Assembly: GCA_029718625.1 (NCBI GenBank)
Contig: CM056380.1
Coordinates: 115,297,446 to 115,361,445 of the forward strand
DNA: 64,000 bases
DNA from: Synaphobranchus kaupii
Lineage: Eukaryota; Chordata; Actinopteri; Anguilliformes; Synaphobranchidae
Direction of reading: 5' to 3'
In this document: positions 56,501 to 64,000 of the stretch, piece after piece
How positions within the stretch are numbered: the first letter of the stretch is position 1
How the letters are laid out: every line of letters starts with the position of its first letter
Program-made: the position numbers and the translations under genes
The notes under the pieces: model-generated
Databases searched by the model: none
Told to the model about the DNA's origin: nothing
What the model saw: only the letters and a program-made list of their open reading frames with translations

Positions 56501-59500
56501 GGGGTACAGTGATATACACACAGAACTGAGGGGTTCAGGTGTATCTGGGGTACAGTGATATACACACAGAACTGAGGGGTTCAGGTGTAACTGGGGTACA
56601 GTGATATACACACAGAACTGAGGGGTTCAGGTGTAACTGGGGTACAGTTATATACACACAGAACTGAGGGGTTCAGGTGGAACTGGGGGTACAGTGATAT
56701 ACACACACAACTGAGGGGTTCAGGTGTAACTGGGGTGCAGTGATATACACACAGAGCCTAGGGGTTCAGGTGTAACTGGGGTACAGTGATATACACACAC
56801 AACTCAGGGGTTCAGGTGTAACTGGGGTACAGTGATATACACACACAACTGAGGGGTTCAGGTGTAACTGGGGTACAGTGATATACACACACAACTGAGG
56901 GGTTCAGGTGTAACTGGGGTACAGTGATATACACACACAACTGAGGGGTTCAGGTGTAACTGGGGTACAGTGATATACACACAGAACTGAGGGGTTGGGG
57001 TTTAACTGGGGTGCAGTGATATACACACAGAACTGAGCGGTTCAGGTGTAAGTGCGGTACGTGATATACACACAGATCCGAGGGGTTCAGGTGTAACTGG
57101 GGTACGGGGATATACACACACAACTGAGGGGTTGGGGTTTAACTGGGGTACAGTGATATACACACACAACTGAGGGGTTCAGGTGTAACTGGGGTGCAGT
57201 GATATACACACAGAGCCTAGGGGTTCAGGTGTAACTGGGGTACAGTGATATACACACAGAGCCGAGGGGTTCAGGTGTAACTGGGGTACGGGGATATACA
57301 CACACAACTGAGGGGTTGGGGTTTAACTGGGGTACAGTGATATACACACACAACTGAGGGGTTCAGGTGTAACTGGGGTGCAGTGATATACACACAGAGC
57401 CTAGGGGTTCAGGTGTAACTGGGGTACAGTGATATACACACAGAGCCGAGGGGTTCAGGTGTAACTGGGGTACAGTGATATACACACAGAGCCGAGGGGT
57501 TCAGGTGTAACTGGGGTACAGTGATATACACACAGAACTGAGGGGTTCAGGTGTAACCGGGGTACAGTGATATACACACAGAGCCGAGGGGTTCAGGTGT
57601 AACTGGGGTACAGTGATATACACACAGAGCCGAGGGGTTCAGGTTTAACTGGGGTACAGTGATATACACACAGAGCCGAGGGGTTCAGGTGTAACTGGGG
57701 TACAGTGATATACACACAGAGCCGAGGGGTTCAGGTGTAACTGGGGTACAGTGATATACACACAGAACTGAGGGGTTCAGGTGTAACTGGGGTACAGTGA
57801 TATACACACAGAGCCGAGGGGTTGGGGTGTAACTGGGGTACGGGGATATACACACAGAGCCGAGGGGTTCAGGTGTAACTGGGGTACAGTGATATACACA
57901 CAGAGCCGAGGGGTTCAGGTGTAACTGGGGTACAGTGATATACACACAGAACTGAGGGGTTCAGGTGTAACTGGGGTACAGTGATATACACACAGAGCCG
58001 AGGGGTTCAGGTGTAACTGGGGTACAGTGATATACACACAGAACCGAGGGGTTCAGGTGTAACTGGGGTACAGTGATATACACACAGAGCCGAGGGGTTC
58101 AGGTGTAACTGGGGTACAGTGATATACACACAGAGCCGAGGGGTTCAGGTGTAACTGGGGTACAGTGATATACACACAGAGCCGAGGGGTTCAGGTGTAA
58201 CTGGGGTACAGTGATATACACACAGAGCCGAGGGGTTCAGGTGTAACTGGGGTACAGTGATATACACACAGAACTGAGGGGTTCAGGTGTAACTGGGGTA
58301 CAGTGATATACACACAGAGCCGAGGGGTTCAGGTGTAACTGGGGTACAGTGATATACACACAGAACCGAGGGGTTCAGGTGTAACTGGGGTACAGTGATA
58401 TACACACAGAACTGAGGGGTTCAGTTGTAACTGGGGTACAGTGATATACACACAGAACTGAGGGGTTCAGGTGTAACTGGGGTACAGTGATATACACACA
58501 CAACTGAGGGGTTCAGGTGTAACTGGGGTACAGTGATATACACACAGAACTGAGGGGTTCAGTTGTAACTGGGGTACAGTGATATACACACACAACTGAG
58601 GGGTTCAGGTGTAACTGGGGTGCAGTGATATACACACACAACTGAGGGGTTCAGGTGTAACTGGGGTACAGTGATATACACACACAACTGAGGGGTTCAG
58701 GTGTAACTGGGGTACAGTGATATACACACACAACTGAGGGGTTCAGGTGTAACTGGGGTACGGGGATATACACACACAACTGAGGGGTTCAGGTGTAACT
58801 GGGGTACAGTGATATACACACACAACTGAGGGGTTCAGGTGTAACTGGGGTACAGTGATATACACACACAACTGAGGGGTTCAGGTGTAACTGGGGTACG
58901 GGGATATACACACACAACTGAGGGGTTCAGGTGTAACTGGGGTACGGGGATATACACACACAACTGAGGGGTTCAGGTGTAACTGGGGTACAGTGATATA
59001 CACACACAACTGAGGGGTTCAGGTGTAACTGGGGTACAGTGATATACACACACAACTGAGGGGTTCAGGTGTAACTGGGGTACGGGGATATACACACACA
59101 ACTGAGGGGTTCAGGTGTAACTGGGGTACAGTGATATACACACACAACTGAGGGGTTCAGGTGTAACTGGGGTACAGTGATATACACACACAACTGATGG
59201 GTTCAGGTGTGACTGGGGTACAGTGATATACACACAGAACTGAGGGGTTCAGGTGTAACTGGGGTGCAGTGATATACACACAGAACTGAGGGGTTCAGGT
59301 GTAACTGGGGTGCAGTGATATACACACAGAACTGAGGGGTTCAGGTGTAACTGGGGTACAGTGATATACACACACAACTGAGGGGTTCAGGTGTAACTGG
59401 GGTACAGTGATATACACACACAACTGAGGGGTTCAGGTGTAACTGGGGTACAGTGATATACACACACAACTGAGGGGTTCAGGTGTAACTGGGCTACAGT

Positions 59501-62500
59501 GATATACACACACAACTCAGGGGTTCAGGTGTAACTGGGGTACAGTGATATACACACACAACTGAGGGGTTCAGGTGTAACTGGGGTACAGTGATATACA
59601 CACACAACTGAGGGGTTCAGGTGTAACTGGGGTACAGTGATATACACACACAACTGAGGGGTTCAGGTGTAACTGGGGTACAGTGATATACACACAGAAC
59701 TGAGGGGTTCAGGTGTATCTGGGGTACAGTGATATACACACAGAACTGAGGGGTTCAGGTGTAACTGGGGTACAGTGATATACACACAGAACTGAGGGGT
59801 TCAGGTGTAACTGGGGTACAGTTATATACACACAGAACTGAGGGGTTCAGGTGGAACTGGGGTACAGTGATATACACACACAACTGAGGGGTTCAGGTGT
59901 AACTGGGGTGCAGTGATATACACACAGAGCCTAGGGGTTCAGGTGTAACTGGGGTACAGTGATATACACACACAACTCAGGGGTTCAGGTGTAACTGGGG
60001 TACAGTGATATACACACACAACTGAGGGGTTCAGGTGTAACTGGGGTACAGTGATATACACACACAACTGAGGGGTTCAGGTGTAACTGGGGTACAGTGA
60101 TATACACACACAACTGAGGGGTTCAGGTGTAACTGGGGTACAGTGATATACACACAGAACTGAGGGGTTGGGGTTTAACTGGGGTGCAGTGATATACACA
60201 CAGAACTGAGCGGTTCAGGTGTAAGTGCGGTACGTGATATACACACAGATCCGAGGGGTTCAGGTGTAACTGGGGTACGGGGATATACACACACAACTGA
60301 GGGGTTGGGGTTTAACTGGGGTACAGTGATATACACACACAACTGAGGGGTTCAGGTGTAACTGGGGTGCAGTGATATACACACAGAGCCTAGGGGTTCA
60401 GGTGTAACTGGGGTACAGTGATATACACACAGAGCCGAGGGGTTCAGGTGTAACTGGGGTACGGGGATATACACACACAACTGAGGGGTTGGGGTTTAAC
60501 TGGGGTACAGTGATATACACACACAACTGAGGGGTTCAGGTGTAACTGGGGTGCAGTGATATACACACAGAGCCTAGGGGTTCAGGTGTAACTGGGGTAC
60601 AGTGATATACACACAGAGCCGAGGGGTTCAGGTGTAACTGGGGTACAGTGATATACACACAGAGCCGAGGGGTTCAGGTGTAACTGGGGTACAGTGATAT
60701 ACACACAGAACTGAGGGGTTCAGGTGTAACCGGGGTACAGTGATATACACACAGAGCCGAGGGGTTCAGGTGTAACTGGGGTACAGTGATATACACACAG
60801 AGCCGAGGGGTTCAGGTTTAACTGGGGTACAGTGATATACACACAGAGCCGAGGGGTTCAGGTGTAACTGGGGTACAGTGATATACACACAGAGCCGAGG
60901 GGTTCAGGTGTAACTGGGGTACAGTGATATACACACAGAACTGAGGGGTTCAGGTGTAACTGGGGTACAGTGATATACACACAGAGCCGAGGGGTTGGGG
61001 TGTAACTGGGGTACGGGGATATACACACAGAGCCGAGGGGTTCAGGTGTAACTGGGGTACAGTGATATACACACAGAGCCGAGGGGTTCAGGTGTAACTG
61101 GGGTACAGTGATATACACACAGAACTGAGGGGTTCAGGTGTAACTGGGGTACAGTGATATACACACAGAGCCGAGGGGTTCAGGTGTAACTGGGGTACAG
61201 TGATATACACACAGAACCGAGGGGTTCAGGTGTAACTGGGGTACAGTGATATACACACAGAGCCGAGGGGTTCAGGTGTAACTGGGGTACAGTGATATAC
61301 ACACAGAGCCGAGGGGTTCAGGTGTAACTGGGGTACAGTGATATACACACAGAGCCGAGGGGTTCAGGTGTAACTGGGGTACAGTGATATACACACAGAG
61401 CCGAGGGGTTCAGGTGTAACTGGGGTACAGTGATATACACACAGAACTGAGGGGTTCAGGTGTAACTGGGGTACAGTGATATACACACAGAGCCGAGGGG
61501 TTCAGGTGTAACTGGGGTACAGTGATATACACACAGAACCGAGGGGTTCAGGTGTAACTGGGGTACAGTGATATACACACAGAGCCGAGGGGTTCAGGTG
61601 TAACTGGGGTACAGTGATATACACACAGAGCCGAGGGGTTCAGGTGTAACTGGGGTACAGTGATATACACACAGAACTGAGGGGTTCAGGTGTAACTGGG
61701 GTACAGTGATATACACACAGAGCCGAGGGGTTCAGGTGTAACTGGGGTACAGTGATATACACACAGAACCGAGGGGTTCAGGTGTAACTGGGGTACAGTG
61801 ATATACACACAGAGCCGAGGGGTTCAGGTGTAACTGGGGTACAGTGATATACACACAGAACTGAGGGGTTCAGGTGTAACTGGGGTGCAGTGATATACAC
61901 ACAGAACTGAGGGGTTCAGGTGTAACTGGGGTGCAGTGATATACACACAGAACTGAGGGGTTCAGGTGTAACTGGGGTACAGTGATATACACACAACTGA
62001 GGGGTTCAGGTGTAACTGGGGTACAGTGATATACACACACAACTGAGGGGTTCAGGTGTAACTGGGGTACAGTGATATACACACACAACTGAGGGGTTCA
62101 GGTGTAACTGGGGTACAGTGATATACACACACAACTGAGGGGTTCAGGTGTAACTGGGGTACAGTGATATACACACAGAACTGAGGGGTTCAGGTGTAAC
62201 TGGGGTACAGTGATATACACACACAACTGAGGGGTTCAGGTGTAACTGGGGTACAGTGATATACACACACAACTGAGGGGTTCAGGTGTAACTGGGGTAC
62301 AGTGATATACACACAGAACTGAGGGGTTCAGGTGTAACTGGGGTACAGTGATATACACACAGAACTGAGGGGTTCAGGTGTAACTGGGGTACAGTGATAT
62401 ACACACAGAACTGAGGGGTTCAGGTGTAACTGGGGTACAGTTATATACACACAGAACTGAGGGGTTCAGGTGTAACTGGGGTACAGTGATATACACACAG

Positions 62501-64000
62501 AACTGAGGGGTTCAGGTGTAACTGGGGTACAGTTATATACACACAGAACTGAGGGGTTCAGGTGTAACTGGGGTACAGTGATATACACACAGAACTGAGG
62601 GGTTCAGGTGTAACTGGGGTACAGTGATATACACACAGAACTGAGGGGTTCAGGTGTAACTGGGGTACAGTGATATACACACAGAACTGAGGGGTTCAGG
62701 TGTAACTGGGGTACAGTGATATACACACAGAACTGAGGGGTTCAGGTGTAACTGGGGTACAGTGATATACACACAGAGCCGAGGGGTTCAGGTGTAACTG
62801 GGGTACAGTGATATACACACAGAACTGAGGGGTTCAGGTGTAACTGGGGTACGGGGATATACACACACAACTGAGGGGTTCAGGTGTAACTGGGGTACAG
62901 TGATATACACACAGAACTGAGGGGTTCAGGTGTAACTGGGGTACAGTGATATACACACAGAGCCGAGGGGTTGGGGTTTAACTGGGGTACAGTGATATAC
63001 ACACAGAACTGAGGGGTTGGGGTGTAACTGGGGTACAGTGATATACACACAGAGCCGAGGGGTTGGGGTGTAACTGGGGTACAGTGATATACACACAGAG
63101 CCGAGGGGTTGGGGTGTAACTGGGGTACAGTGATATACACACAGAGCCGAGGGGTTGGGGTTTAACTGGGGTACAGTGATATACACACAGAGCCGAGGGG
63201 TTGGGGTGTAACTGGGGTACAGTGATATACACACAGAACTGAGGGGTTCAGGTGTAACTGGGGTACAGTGATATACACACAGAGCCGAGGGGTTGGGGTT
63301 TAACTGGGGTACAGTGATATACACACAGAACTGAGGGGTTGGGGTGTAACTGGGGTACAGTGATATACACACAGAGCCGAGGGGTTGGGGTGTAACTGGG
63401 GTACAGTGATATACACACAGAGCCGAGGGGTTGGGGTGTAACTGGGGTACAGTGATATACACACAGAACTGAGGGGTTGGGGTTTAACTGGGGTACAGTG
63501 ATATACACACAGAGCCGAGGGGTTGGGGTGTAACTGGGGTACAGTGATATACACACAGAACTGAGGGGTTCAGGTGTAACTGGGGTACAGTGATATACAC
63601 ACAGAACTGAGGGGTTCAGGTGTAACTGGGGTACAGTGATATACACACAGAACTGAGGGGTTCAGGTGTAACTGGGGTACAGTGATATACACACAGAACT
63701 GAGGGGTTCAGGTGTAACTGGGGTACAGTGATATACACACAGAACTGAGGTGTTCAGGTGTAACTGGGGTACAGTGATATACACACAGAGCCGAGGGGTT
63801 GGGGTGTAACTGGGGTACAGTGATATACACACAGAACTGAGGGGTTCAGGTGTAAGTGCGGTACAGTGATATACACACAGAACTGAGGGGTTCAGGTGTA
63901 ACTGGGGTACAGTGATATACACACAGAGCCGAGGGGTTCAGGTGTAACTGGGGTACAGTGATATACACACAGAACCGAGGGGTTCAGGTGTAACTGGGGT
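53502..64000. repeat. 46-bp minisatellite/satellite array, about 228 copies, runs off window
   Basis: The unit is GAGGGGTTCAGGTGTAACTG, GGGTACAGTGATATACACAC, then AGAACT. Recurrent variants are ACAACT or AGAGCC at the end, GGGG for CAGTG, GCAGTG, GGGGTTT/GGGGTGT and GTAAGTGCGG. Rare variant units recur 3128-3174 bp apart, showing a 68-69-unit higher-order duplication. Every unit has two GGGG runs and an E-box CAGGTG. Minus-strand frames (CVYHCTPVTPEPL...) are artefacts. The right end is not reached. Confidence 0.98.

Noticed and set aside
53502..64000. CRISPR-like regular repeats
   Set aside because: The 46-bp units are contiguous with no unique spacers, lie in a vertebrate gene and have no cas genes. 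This is a satellite array.

Overview
The window is vertebrate nuclear DNA, most likely from a ray-finned fish. It carries the conserved gene trio vinculin (vcl, + strand, 3' end only), the AP-3 mu subunit (ap3m1, - strand, complete) and adenosine kinase (adk, + strand, 5' end only). The fish assignment is an inference. It rests on abundant dinucleotide and minisatellite arrays, piggyBac-, Harbinger- and hAT-like MITEs, a tRNA-derived SINE with teleost-type body, and L2/SINE tails ending in (ATGTA)n.

Layout: 1-12597 holds the last six coding exons of vcl. These are the proline-rich linker, an intact metavinculin exon and the whole tail domain, ending in TPWYQ-stop. About 12.6-16.6 kb is the tail-to-tail zone of vcl and ap3m1 3' UTRs. 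ap3m1 lies at 21611-16635 as eight coding exons whose lengths sum to 1257 nt, which is 418 aa plus a stop. A probable non-coding first exon sits near 22.2 kb. 22.3-24.9 kb is the head-to-head ap3m1/adk interval, here enlarged by transposon debris including a Gypsy-type reverse transcriptase fragment. adk begins at 24938 with the long-isoform exon. A phase-compatible candidate first exon for the short isoform is at 26326-26339. Shared exons follow at 29373-29447 and 34301-34354. I found no later adk exon, so 34355-64000 is read as adk intron.

By hand estimate about a third of the window is tandem repeat. The largest array, with a 46-bp unit, fills 53502-64000 and runs off the end. It contains a roughly 3.17-kb higher-order duplication.

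The most unusual signal is that several minisatellites sit exactly on, or just beside, splice sites and amplify splice-signal sequence. One vcl intron starts with nine extra CAG|GTA donor sites, the first four of them in frame. An ap3m1 intron ends with about 38 copies of a 37-bp unit that includes the real 3' splice acceptor. The first vcl intron is filled with a unit carrying the branch-point string TACTAAC. The adk intron after exon 3 starts with about 1 kb of branch-point-like, C-rich repeat containing no AG dinucleotide. Coding exons themselves look intact. Exon coordinates come from reading frames, GT-AG boundaries, phase matching and recalled family similarity, not from a database search.
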